12,658 nt of DNA, from the NCBI GenBank assembly GCA_031285945.1, contig JAITVF010000160.1, forward strand, positions 1 to 12,658, written 5' to 3'. The DNA comes from Oscillospiraceae bacterium (GTDB taxonomy: Bacteria > Bacillota > Clostridia > Oscillospirales > Ruminococcaceae). The notes below the pieces were generated by a model. It ran no database searches. It was not told where the DNA came from and saw only the letters and a list, made by a program, of their open reading frames with translations. Positions 6,099 through 12,620 of the stretch are shown in pieces (position 1 is the first letter of the stretch; every line of letters starts with the position of its first letter). The position numbers were made by a program, and so were the translations under genes.

Positions 6099-6758
6099 AT
6101 GCCGGCCGATAAAAAGACCCAGCGGCGCTTTCTCGCCGCCTTTGCCGTTTCAGGAACCCTGCTTATAGCCATTGTCGCGATCAGATACGAGTCTTCCCAT
6201 ACATACGCATATAATGGCAATGTGCTGAGCGTTGCCTCCTCCGACCGCTACACCCTGATCATGACCGACCGGGAGGACCGCGAGCTTTTCATGGAGCTTG
6301 ACCCCTCCTTCATTTACCCCGACATAAAATCTGACATAACCTATCTGGATGAAGCTATCGGCTACGAGCAAAACCTTGAGCGGGGAGAGATCGTTTACAG
6401 CTTCTCCGACGGCAAGAGCTTCTCTCTGCCGATTACATCCCTAATCCCCGGAATGGAAGGCCTCGCCGGCGCCGGTTTGTCGAAAAATCAGTCCGCTCAG
6501 GCCGAGCTCATACACGCCCTTCTCGCCATTCACGACTTGGGCCGGGATTCCGTCGGCTATTTCTCCTTTTGCCTTTTCGGGCTTTTGTTTTTGCTGTTCG
6601 GCTGTGGTCTCTTCTTCTACCCCTATAAATTCTGGCGGATACAACACGCCCTGCTCGTTGACGGTGGTGAGCCGACCAGGGCGGCTGTCATTTGCAACAA
6701 AGCGGGCGGGATAATCATAGCAGTCTTCGTCTACGCCGGGGCGCTTCATGTTTTGTGA
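6099..6758 (+). CDS. Unrecognised membrane protein with paired C-terminal helices
   Basis: I do not recognise this 219-residue protein with confidence. It has an N-terminal membrane segment (about 11-29), a polar extracytoplasmic-type middle of about 120 residues (30-150), and two C-terminal helices (about 152-174 and 200-217). These are joined by YPYKFWRIQHALLVDGGEPT, which resembles the P-x-x-F/L-W-x...EPS linker of small two-helix proteins such as the DUF6199 group; this likeness is a guess from pattern only. The ATG at 6099 follows AAGGAG (6086-6091) at good spacing; an upstream extension of the frame would overlap dgkA and is not credible. It starts 28 bp after dgkA on the same strand and may share its transcript. 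There is no lipobox, and the function is unknown. Confidence 0.75.
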   Translation: MPADKKTQRRFLAAFAVSGTLLIAIVAIRYESSHTYAYNGNVLSVASSDRYTLIMTDREDRELFMELDPSFIYPDIKSDITYLDEAIGYEQNLERGEIVYSFSDGKSFSLPITSLIPGMEGLAGAGLSKNQSAQAELIHALLAIHDLGRDSVGYFSFCLFGLLFLLFGCGLFFYPYKFWRIQHALLVDGGEPTRAAVICNKAGGIIIAVFVYAGALHVL

Positions 6759-6846
6759 GGCAATACTTATCAGAAAATGGCAGAGCTGTTGTGCGTTGCA
6801 GGGGTGAACTGTGTTCGCCCGCGGAATAAATACATCAATGCGGGTC

Positions 6847-6891
6847 AAAAAAGCCGGGCGCTAAGGGAAAATCCCCCCGCGCACGGCTTTT
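6847..6891 (-). terminator. Rho-independent terminator for the DUF4358-DUF1624 operon
   Basis: AAAAGCCG (6849-6856) pairs with CGGCTTTT (6884-6891), and GCGC (6858-6861) pairs with GCGC (6879-6882), with an inner GGGA/TCCC helix. Read leftward, the stem ends in TTTTTT, a good terminator 16 bp past the stop of the gene ending at 6907. Read rightward it ends in only TTTT, so it may also act weakly for the 6099-6758 gene. Confidence 0.75.
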
Positions 6892-6906
6892 ATAACGCTT
6901 ACTCTG

Positions 6907-7698
6907 CTATAACACAATTCTCAGCACAATACTCAAAACGCCGTAGAGAACCGGCTGGTGGAGCAGGTATATGAATATGGTGTATCTCCCCACCGCCGAA
7001 AGGGCCGGAATATGGCTGCGGTAAAAGAAACCTAGCGCCTCCTGTCGCGCAAAGGGCACCCCCATGTAGCTGCCCGCGTAAAAGAGGAATATCCAAGGCA
7101 GCAGGGGGAAATAGTCGGACCCCGCGCCGTAAAACCCCAGCGGCAAAAGCCAGCGGATTCCGTTAAGGGCGGCGGGCAGAGAAATCGAGGCGGGGCCGAT
7201 GCCAAGCCTTCCCTCCCCCACGCCAAGGGTGACCGCGAAGAGTATCAGGCAGAGCAGCATTCCCGGTATGGGGGTAAGGCTGTCCCCCTTGCGCTCAAGG
7301 GCCGCGAAGAGGAGCATTCCCGTTCCCAGCAGATGCAATATTCCAAAGTAGATGGGCTGCGAAACCGAAAAGAGCGGCAGAATAAAAAGGGTTACCCCGC
7401 TCATACCAAGGCCGGCCAGCAGGGTCAGGCAGCCCCGCTTTAAGTTGCTGCGCGAAAACCGGCAGGCCATTCCCGAAATAAATACGAATATCCCCGCCAC
7501 AAATGGCTGCGCTAAGCGTACCAAGGGGCTGTGGAATATGGGGATGTTAAAACCGAACATATAGATGATGTCGTAGGCGCCGTGGTAGACTACCATTAGC
7601 AGGATACAGAGGCCCCGCAATTCATCCAGAAAACAGACCCGCGGGATTCGCGGGCCTGTGCGTATGAATATTCCGTTTTGCTGTATGAGTGCCCCCAC
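6907..7698 (-). CDS. Membrane acyltransferase-like protein (DUF1624 / HGSNAT-like)
   Basis: The 263-residue polytopic membrane protein begins with the family signature FLDELRGLCILLMVVYHGAYD (about 23-43), equivalent to the D-x-x-RG-x-x-x-x-LM-x-x-x-H pattern of DUF1624 proteins. These are related to heparan-alpha-glucosaminide N-acetyltransferase, which moves acetyl groups across the membrane to sugars; the substrate here is unknown. At least six further hydrophobic helices follow, ending in GRYTIFIYLLHQPVLYGVL, a closing segment shared with many membrane acyltransferases. The start is a GTG at 7698, three bases after the stop of the upstream lipoprotein gene and without a clear SD, so translation is probably coupled. 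A terminator lies just past the end. The general family is well supported, the exact reaction is not. Confidence 0.85.
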   Translation of the reverse strand: MGALIQQNGIFIRTGPRIPRVCFLDELRGLCILLMVVYHGAYDIIYMFGFNIPIFHSPLVRLAQPFVAGIFVFISGMACRFSRSNLKRGCLTLLAGLGMSGVTLFILPLFSVSQPIYFGILHLLGTGMLLFAALERKGDSLTPIPGMLLCLILFAVTLGVGEGRLGIGPASISLPAALNGIRWLLPLGFYGAGSDYFPLLPWIFLFYAGSYMGVPFARQEALGFFYRSHIPALSAVGRYTIFIYLLHQPVLYGVLSIVLRIVL

Positions 7699-7701
7699 GG
7701 C

Positions 7702-8253
7702 CTACTGGGGCAGATAGCGGTCGATAATTCCGACGGCCGCTTCATTGTCGGGCAGCATAAGCATAATCACAAAATCTCCCTGGCTGTATACCCTGGCGTT
7801 AGAGGCAATGTCGTAAGCGCCCAGGATGTCGTAATTCTTAAAGGAATCGGCGCGCTGCACGCCGTATTCGATAAGCGCCTCGCGAACCGCGTCGACCTGC
7901 CCCTCGGCCGGCTCCACTATGGCCACGTCGCAAAGGCCGCCGCACGGGTCGGAGGTATAGGCCACGCTGCTCATCACCTGAAAGGGCGAGATGCCCATGA
8001 CCCCTTCGAGCCCCTCGGGGTCAAGCTCGGTCAAAACCGGCTCGCCCGAAATGCCGCCGTAAATTTCCTCGACCGCGCCGGCCGGGTCGGCCACCAGAAC
8101 GGTTTCCTTCATCGAAGCGTCGGCGGTCATAACGGCGTAGCGAACGTCTCCCCCCGCGGTCGGCACCGCGGTCGGCCCCACTTCCACAACACCCCGGCAG
8201 CCCGAGACGCACACGGCAGCGATAAGCGCCGCCGCAAATATAATCCTACGCAT
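7702..8253 (-). CDS. Lipoprotein with DUF4358-like domain
   Basis: The 183-residue protein starts with a lipoprotein signal peptide, MRRIIFAAALIAAVCVSGC, with lipobox V-S-G-C and Cys19 as the acylated residue. The mature part matches the pattern of DUF4358 lipoproteins of Clostridia: a central GISPFQVMSSVAY segment, a 'predicted gain' strand CDVAIVEP, a helix QVDAVREALIEYGVQRADSFKNY, and a C-terminal strand GDFVIMLMLPDNEAAVGIIDRYL. The role of the family is unknown; it is anchored to the outer face of the membrane and is often found near membrane acyltransferases. The ATG at 8253 has the SD AAGGGG 7 bases upstream. It is the first gene of a leftward two-gene operon with the acyltransferase and is preceded by a long structured leader and a near-consensus promoter. 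Confidence 0.85.
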   Translation of the reverse strand: MRRIIFAAALIAAVCVSGCRGVVEVGPTAVPTAGGDVRYAVMTADASMKETVLVADPAGAVEEIYGGISGEPVLTELDPEGLEGVMGISPFQVMSSVAYTSDPCGGLCDVAIVEPAEGQVDAVREALIEYGVQRADSFKNYDILGAYDIASNARVYSQGDFVIMLMLPDNEAAVGIIDRYLPQ

Positions 8254-8405
8254 GAAATTCCCCTTTTCCCCTGGTTACTGATCTATGCCCCCCAAATGGC
8301 CCGAACCTCTAAGCGAGGTCCGTCCCCGGCCATTTCGGGATGCGCGGGCCCTGCGGTCTTACCGACCGGCGGCCACGAAAAGCTCACGGCTAAAGGCTGA
8401 TATAT
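8254..8405 (-). promoter_or_regulatory. Structured G+C-rich 5' leader of the DUF4358 operon
   Basis: Between the predicted transcription start (about 8405) and the ATG at 8253 the minus-strand RNA can form three successive hairpins: 8372-8390 (GCC...GGC with wobbles), 8354-8368 (CGGTC-GGTAA-GACCG) and a nested stem at 8290-8339. The nested stem has AAATGGCC pairing GGCCATTT (8 perfect pairs), an outer CCC/GGG clamp and an inner GACCTC/GAGGTT hairpin. There is no open frame of note and no T-run. The dense pairing suggests a cis-regulatory RNA or a small RNA. I could not match it to a riboswitch class I know. Confidence 0.5.
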
Positions 8406-8411
8406 ACCCTG

Positions 8412-8440
8412 ATTTTATATGTTTATGAGGTTTTTGTCAA
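8412..8440 (-). promoter_or_regulatory. Sigma-A promoter of the DUF4358-DUF1624 operon
   Basis: On the minus strand TTGACA (8435-8440) and TAAAAT (8412-8417) are separated by 17 bp, an almost perfect vegetative promoter. Transcription would begin near 8405, giving a leader of about 150 nt before the lipoprotein ATG. Confidence 0.8.
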
Positions 8441-8890
8441 GTCCGGCGCCTTCAATTTCACTGCGCTGAAACAATTTGACATATTTTTAGCCGCCCGCCT
8501 CCTTTGCATCCTCGGGATTTTATGGTAATATAAAACCGCGCCCGAGTAAGAATTATTACACTGCGTCTGTAATTTTTTAGATTATACGCTCTTTTTTACA
8601 AAAAATCAACCTTTTTGGCGTTGCAATTGTAAATTTAAGCTATTTTGCCTAAAATTCACCTTATCTTTGCGGCGGTTTAACCAAAGACTGGACCCCGATT
8701 CTTCTACCACTTGCACAGCCATAGCTTTTGCGCTTCTAACTTTTTTAGCTATTTTTTCCTCCCCGTGCAAAAGCGCTCTGCGCCGGCGGGTTTATTCCGA
8801 GTAAAACCGCACCGGTATAATAACCGAAACCGGCCCGCCCTTATGCTTATTGCCCAATTTGGGGGGATAAGCCGCCCCCTTGCCCGGAAT
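8441..8890. other. Non-coding stretch with multiple inverted repeats upstream of the B6 genes
   Basis: No credible gene is visible here. The stretch holds several inverted repeats: CTCGGG/CCCGAG with inner TTTTAT/ATAAAA (8511-8546); ATTACA/TGTAAT followed by a T-run (8555-8578), which might be a weak terminator; GCTTTTGCGC/GTGCAAAAGC (8724-8733 and 8765-8774); GGCGGG/CCCGCC (8784-8789 and 8834-8839); and a nested GCTTAT-CCCAA/TTGGG-ATAAGC hairpin (8845-8872). A TATAAT at 8816-8821 has no good -35. A TTGACA near 8477 has no -10 at the right distance. The open frame covering part of this region starts without an SD. Confidence 0.45.
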
Positions 8891-8920
8891 TTGCCTCGTG
8901 CAGCCCGGGAGGCCTATAAT
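8891..8920 (+). promoter_or_regulatory. Candidate promoter of the pyridoxamine kinase gene
   Basis: TTGCCT (8891-8896) and a perfect TATAAT (8915-8920) are 18 bp apart. Transcription would begin around 8927, immediately before the SD AGGAGAG (8929-8935), so the leader would be very short. An upstream promoter producing a structured leader cannot be excluded. Confidence 0.5.
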
Positions 8921-8944
8921 AAAAACACAGGAGAGCTGATACTT

Positions 8945-9808
8945 ATGGATAACGCGTGCGGCCTGGTTGCGGCCATACACGACCTTTCGGGATTCGGGCG
9001 CTGTTCACTGTCCGTTATAATGCCCGCCCTCTCCGCCATGGGAATGCAGGTATGCGCGGTTCCCACCGCCATACTCTCTACCCATACCGGCGGCATGGGG
9101 GAGGTCGAGATGCGCGATCTCACCGATTACACTGCCGGGGCGCTGCGCCACTACCGCCGCCTCGGGCTCAGCTTTGACTGTGTCTACAGCGGTTTTCTTT
9201 CCAGCGAGGACCAGATAGGCCACTGCCTCGAGTTTTTCGAGGCTTACCCCCTGGCGCTTCATGTGGTGGATCCCGTGCTGGGCGATCACGGCAGGGCCTA
9301 CCGCACCGTTACCCCCGGCATTCAAAAACGTATGCGTGAGCTTGTCGGGGCGGCCGACATAATCACCCCCAACCTCACCGAGGTCGCCATGCTGCTGGGC
9401 TGCGACTATCCCAAGGGCCCGCTGACCGCCTCTCTTGCCAAAAGCCTTCTTGCCCGGCTCGGCGAGCTCGGCCCGCGTCAGGCAATAATAACCGGGCTGA
9501 GCCTCGCGACCGACACGATGGTAAACGTGGGCTATGACCGCGAGCGCGGCGCCTACTGGCGGGCCGAATGCGAATATGTACCCGCAAGCTACCCCGGCAC
9601 CGGCGATCTTTTCGCCTCGGTAATCACAGGCTCGCTGCTAAGGGGCGACAGCCTTCCGCTCGCCATGAGCCGGGCAACCTCGTTTGTACAGCTTTGCGTC
9701 AAAACCACCTACGGCTACGGCACCGACCCCAGATTCGGCGTCCTCCTGGAAAAAAGCCTTCCCTGGCTCACCCGCGAGGAGATTATGACGGGGTACAGCG
9801 GCCTGTAG
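8945..9808 (+). CDS. Pyridoxamine/pyridoxal kinase
   Basis: This 287-residue ribokinase-fold kinase is of the Firmicute pyridoxamine-kinase type. It has the N-terminal AAIHDLSGFGRCSLSVIMPA (9-28), the substrate-side VPTAILSTHTGG (39-50), DPVLGDHG (109-116), TPNLTEVAML (141-150) and the anion-hole/catalytic GTGD (218-221, with Asp221 as the base). It phosphorylates pyridoxamine or related B6 vitamers with ATP in the cytoplasm to give the coenzyme precursor. The ATG at 8945 has the SD AGGAG (8929-8933) and family homology begins there; the frame is open further upstream but lacks signals. An ECF S-component gene follows 65 bp downstream on the same strand, suggesting a salvage operon. The symbol is left blank because pdxK and pdxY usage varies. 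Confidence 0.9.
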   Translation: MDNACGLVAAIHDLSGFGRCSLSVIMPALSAMGMQVCAVPTAILSTHTGGMGEVEMRDLTDYTAGALRHYRRLGLSFDCVYSGFLSSEDQIGHCLEFFEAYPLALHVVDPVLGDHGRAYRTVTPGIQKRMRELVGAADIITPNLTEVAMLLGCDYPKGPLTASLAKSLLARLGELGPRQAIITGLSLATDTMVNVGYDRERGAYWRAECEYVPASYPGTGDLFASVITGSLLRGDSLPLAMSRATSFVQLCVKTTYGYGTDPRFGVLLEKSLPWLTREEIMTGYSGL

Positions 9809-9873
9809 TCGTCCGCGCCGGTTTAAGGCGGGGCCGGAGTTCACACTGGCGTATAAAAAGGGGGCGTTACGTT

Positions 9874-10452
9874 ATGGGCGAGCTTAAAAGAACGGCCGGC
9901 AACACAAGGCTACTTGCCATGGTGGGGGTTTTGGGGGCGCTGTGCTTTGTCTCCAACTATCTTTCCATTCCGCTGCCGGCCGTTGCGGGCACTCCCACTC
10001 GTATTCACCTGGGCAACGTGATGTGCCTTCTTTCGGGTATGCTTATAGGCCCCGTTCCGGGCGGAGTCGCCGCGGGGGTGGGCTCGATGCTTTACGATTT
10101 TACAAACCCCGCCTATATAGCCGACTCTTACTTTACGCTTATTTTTAAGTTCCTTATGGGCTTTGTCTGCGGCAAAATAGCCCGGGCGGGTAAAGCGGAC
10201 GCCAAAAACAGGCGCCGCAGCATCCTTGCCGCCGCCCTAGGCCAGCTTACCTATATAGCGCTTTACCTTTCTAAAAGCTTTCTTACAACCCGCTATTTCG
10301 ACCGGATGGAGCTTGAAACGGTCGTCGCCGCCGTTATTCAGAAGGCGATAGCCTCAACCCTAAACGGAATCATCGCCGTAATAGTGGTCGTCCCCCTAGC
10401 TCTGGCGCTGAGAAAGGGCCTTGAGCACGCCGGCCTGCTGCGCGGCGCATAG
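9874..10452 (+). CDS. ECF transporter S component, probably for vitamin B6
   Basis: The 192-residue membrane protein has the size and about six-helix layout of an ECF-transporter substrate-binding (S) subunit. A first helix with small residues, LLAMVGVLGALCFV, is followed by PTRIHLGNVMCLLSGMLIGPVPGGVAAGVGSMLYD (split across helices 2-3) and FKFLMGFVCGKIAR. S components capture a vitamin and use shared EcfA/EcfT energizing subunits, which are not in this window. Direct linkage behind pyridoxamine kinase suggests a pyridoxine, pyridoxamine or pyridoxal substrate, as proposed for the PdxU-type families; this is inference from context. The ATG at 9874 has a GGGGG SD (9860-9864); the longer frame upstream overlaps the kinase. 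Its stop lies three bases from that of the convergent lipoprotein gene. Confidence 0.85.
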   Translation: MGELKRTAGNTRLLAMVGVLGALCFVSNYLSIPLPAVAGTPTRIHLGNVMCLLSGMLIGPVPGGVAAGVGSMLYDFTNPAYIADSYFTLIFKFLMGFVCGKIARAGKADAKNRRRSILAAALGQLTYIALYLSKSFLTTRYFDRMELETVVAAVIQKAIASTLNGIIAVIVVVPLALALRKGLEHAGLLRGA

Positions 10453-10455
10453 TCT

Positions 10456-11178
10456 TTAGCTTTTAGCCTTATATGGCCTTATCTCCAGCGCCCTGCCCTG
10501 CGGCGGGGCGCTCCCTGTGAGATCACCCTGGTGGTATACGTTTACCCAGGCTCCCGGAGTGAGCTCGCTCTCGCCAATATAAAGCCTCGTCTCATCTGAA
10601 ATACGGAATATTATATCGCCCTCGCCCTTAAGGCCCCTAAGCTCAAGCTCTTTTTCGCCGTTTTCCCGCGTTTCAAACCGGACTGTCTCGCCGTTAAAAA
10701 CGGTAGCTTCAACGGCTGGCAGCTTTGTCGCCGTGAGAATTATGGGGGGCAGGCCGTCGTTGCGGTCGCTGAACCAGGCCTCCAGGTGATCGCCCGCCTT
10801 AAGCTCGCCCTCCCGGAAGTTGGTTTTTGTATCGCCGTCCGTTTGCATCAGGATTTTGCCGTAACCAAAGTCGGTTCCCTCGGCGTTTTCGAGGCGTATA
10901 AAAAGCGAGCCTTCTTTTTCTTCCAGCTCGGTCACCACCCCGCGGTACATGGGGCTGTCGGCCTCATGGGGCGCGCTTTCGGCCGGCGGCGGGCTGTCCT
11001 CTGATACGGCTCCCGACTCCTCCGTCTTTACGGCCAGAGAAAGCTCTCTTCCGGCGCCGGCTCCAAGCAGCGAGTTTTCGCCGGTGTCGGCCCGCCCGTT
11101 TTTGGCGTTATTGCATCCCGCAAGGCAAAATAGCATGAGTAAAAAGCATATGGCCGGCGCAAAAAGCCTGTTGTCCAT
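10456..11178 (-). CDS. Lipoprotein of unknown function
   Basis: The 240-residue product starts MDNRLFAPAICFLLMLFCLAGC, a lipoprotein signal peptide with lipobox L-A-G-C and Cys22 as the lipid anchor. A low-complexity linker rich in Ser, Pro, Glu and Ala (about 25-75) leads to two short, probably beta-rich domains: one beginning MYRGVVTELEEKEGSLFIRL and one around TVFNGETVRFETRENGEKEL. These look like tandem OB-type folds, but I do not recognise a named family. The start is ambiguous: 11178 has G-rich bases (AGGGGGA) upstream and gives a compact signal peptide, whereas ATGs at 11214 and 11211 have GGAG and would add 11-12 residues. It is transcribed away from metA and converges on the S-component gene with no obvious terminator. 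Confidence 0.8.
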   Translation of the reverse strand: MDNRLFAPAICFLLMLFCLAGCNNAKNGRADTGENSLLGAGAGRELSLAVKTEESGAVSEDSPPPAESAPHEADSPMYRGVVTELEEKEGSLFIRLENAEGTDFGYGKILMQTDGDTKTNFREGELKAGDHLEAWFSDRNDGLPPIILTATKLPAVEATVFNGETVRFETRENGEKELELRGLKGEGDIIFRISDETRLYIGESELTPGAWVNVYHQGDLTGSAPPQGRALEIRPYKAKS

Positions 11179-11233
11179 CGGCAAAATCCCCCTAAAACTT
11201 AAAGTCCTCATCATTGTTGCTCCAAAATGGGGA

Positions 11234-11245
11234 ATTATGCATAAT
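11234..11245. repeat. 12-bp palindrome between the lipoprotein gene and metA
   Basis: ATTATGCATAAT is a perfect palindrome lying about 20 bp upstream of the metA -35 element and about 55 bp before the lipoprotein start. Its position would suit a regulator acting on either divergent gene. On the minus strand its CATAAT half could alternatively be a -10 element of the lipoprotein promoter. Confidence 0.35.
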
Positions 11246-11265
11246 AACGGCGTATCGGCGGGGGT

Positions 11266-11293
11266 TTGACTTTTTGCCGGCGGCTGTTATAAT
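11266..11293 (+). promoter_or_regulatory. Sigma-A promoter of metA
   Basis: TTGACT (11266-11271) and a perfect TATAAT (11288-11293) are separated by 16 bp. The start near 11300 leaves a leader of about 64 nt, too short for an S-box or T-box, and no such motif is seen. Confidence 0.7.
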
Positions 11294-11363
11294 GTTATAG
11301 CCGGGTGTACATATAGGCCGGGTTTGTTTGGGATTAACGATCGCCTGGAAAGGACTGCTGCAA

Positions 11364-12284
11364 ATGCCTATTAAAATTCCTAACGGTCTCCCCGCGGCAA
11401 AAATACTCAACGGGGAAAACGTTTTTATAATGCAGCAGTCCCGGGCCGACAGCCAGGATATTAGACCGCTGCGGATACTTATAGTGAACCTGATGCCTAA
11501 AAAAATCGATACCGAAACCCAGCTCCTGCGGCTTTTGGGGAACACCCCCCTCCAGGTGGAGGTCGAGCTGCTGGGGATGGCGTCTCACAGCTCTAAAACC
11601 ACCCCCAGGGAGCATCTTTTAAAGTTTTACAAAACCTTCGAGGAGATTCGCCGCCAGCGCTTTGACGGCATGATACTCACCGGAGCGCCCATCGAGCTTA
11701 TCGACTTTGAGGAGGTCGATTACTGGAAGGAGCTCTGCGAGCTGCTCGACTGGGCCAGGGAAAATGTTTTTTGCAGCTATTTTATCTGCTGGGGCGCCCA
11801 GGCTGCCCTTTACCGCTACTACGGCGTGCCCAAGCATATGCTTAAAGAAAAGCTGTTCGGCGTTTTTAAGCACAATATCTGCAACGAAAACCACTACCTG
11901 TTTTACGGCTTTGACGACGTCTTTTACGCCCCCCACTCCCGTCATACCGAGGTTCGGGCCGAGGATATAGCTAAAATACCCGAGCTTGAGATATTGAGCG
12001 TATCAAAGGAGGCGGGGGTCTACGCGGTAGCCGCCCGTGACCGGAGGCAGTTCTTTATTACCGGGCACTCAGAGTACGACCGCGATACTCTGGGCCAGGA
12101 ATACCGGCGGGATCTCGCGGCGGGCAAGCCCATCCACATGCCCGAGGGCTACTTCCCCGGCGATAACGCCGAGGCTAGGCCCCTCTTTCGCTGGAAGGCC
12201 CACGCCCATATGCTCTACGGCAACTGGCTCAACTACTTCGTATATCAGATGACGCCGTATAACTTTATAAGCGGGGGCAAATAA
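11364..12284 (+). CDS. metA: Homoserine O-acetyltransferase (MetA family)
   Basis: This 306-residue protein matches MetA over its whole length, and family residue numbering falls directly on it: nucleophile Cys142 in SYFICWGAQAALY, His235 and Glu237 in TGHSEYDRD, and Lys46 in NLMPKK. It acylates L-homoserine, the first committed step of methionine synthesis, in the cytoplasm. Residue 111 is Glu (APIELIDFEE); in studied MetA enzymes Glu111 goes with acetyl-CoA and Gly with succinyl-CoA use, so acetyltransferase is predicted. The ATG at 11364 has the SD AAAGGA about 9 bp upstream; a TTG-started extension to 11328 would swallow this SD. It has its own promoter and no methionine genes alongside. 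Confidence 0.95.
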   Translation: MPIKIPNGLPAAKILNGENVFIMQQSRADSQDIRPLRILIVNLMPKKIDTETQLLRLLGNTPLQVEVELLGMASHSSKTTPREHLLKFYKTFEEIRRQRFDGMILTGAPIELIDFEEVDYWKELCELLDWARENVFCSYFICWGAQAALYRYYGVPKHMLKEKLFGVFKHNICNENHYLFYGFDDVFYAPHSRHTEVRAEDIAKIPELEILSVSKEAGVYAVAARDRRQFFITGHSEYDRDTLGQEYRRDLAAGKPIHMPEGYFPGDNAEARPLFRWKAHAHMLYGNWLNYFVYQMTPYNFISGGK

Positions 12285-12312
12285 AGCCCGCCGCGCGTCT
12301 TAGGGCTTATTT
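12279..12312 (+). terminator. Weak terminator-like hairpin after metA
   Basis: AAATAAAGCCC (12279-12289, containing the metA stop) pairs with GGGCTTATTT (12303-12312) with one bulged A. No clean T-run follows, only a mildly T-rich stretch, so this may be a transcript-end stabiliser rather than a strong terminator. Confidence 0.35.
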
Positions 12313-12371
12313 AGGGCTAGTTTAATAAATGCTCGGACTTGCGCCGACATATTCTAAAGGCAAATTGCTTG

Positions 12372-12401
12372 TTGACATTGTACGTATCTTTCGTGTATAA
12401 T
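12372..12401 (+). promoter_or_regulatory. Consensus promoter of the tRNA genes
   Basis: A perfect TTGACA (12372-12377) and a perfect TATAAT (12396-12401) are 18 bp apart, as expected for a stable-RNA promoter. The start near 12408 leaves about 58 nt of 5' precursor before tRNA-Asp. Confidence 0.85.
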
Positions 12402-12465
12402 ACGATTGCCGCAAGAGAAAGCGTTTGAAGAGATTGTGCTCTGTCTTTTCGCGGTTTTCTAATCC

Positions 12466-12542
12466 GGCCCGGTAGTTCAGTTGGTTAGAACGCTAGCCTG
12501 TCACGCTAGAGGTCGAGGGTTCGAGTCCCTTCCGGGTCGCCA
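12466..12542 (+). tRNA. tRNA-Asp (anticodon GTC)
   Basis: The 77-nt cloverleaf has acceptor stem GGCCCGG with CCGGGTC (one G-T pair), anticodon stem CTAGC/GCTAG around the loop CTGTCAC giving anticodon GTC, T-arm GAGGGTTCGAGTCCCTT, discriminator G and an encoded CCA. GTC decodes GAC and GAT (Asp). Confidence 0.97.
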
Positions 12543-12544
12543 CT

Positions 12545-12620
12545 GCGGGTTTAGCTCATCTGGTAGAGCGCCACCTTGCCAAGGTGGAGGTAGCGAGTTC
12601 GAGCCTCGTAACCCGCTCCA
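12545..12620 (+). tRNA. tRNA-Gly (anticodon GCC)
   Basis: The 76-nt cloverleaf has acceptor stem GCGGGTT with AACCCGC, anticodon stem CCACC/GGTGG around the loop TTGCCAA giving anticodon GCC, a normal T-arm, discriminator T and an encoded CCA. It follows tRNA-Asp after 2 bases, so both come from one transcript. The remaining 12621-12658 shows nothing recognisable; more tRNA genes may follow outside the window. Confidence 0.97.

Noticed and set aside
6777..6974. Rightward 65-codon frame after the unknown membrane protein
   Set aside because: It has no SD and runs through the terminator at 6847-6891 and into the 3' end of the opposite-strand acyltransferase gene.
7678..8400. Long rightward frame opposite the DUF4358 lipoprotein
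   Set aside because: It is antisense to a well-supported lipoprotein gene and its structured leader, with no family resemblance or SD.
8711..8944. N-terminal extension of pyridoxamine kinase
   Set aside because: The frame is open but lacks a start signal, contains the candidate promoter, and family homology and the SD place the start at 8945.
11294..11363. SAM riboswitch or T-box ahead of metA
   Set aside because: The leader is only about 64 nt and shows none of the conserved cores.
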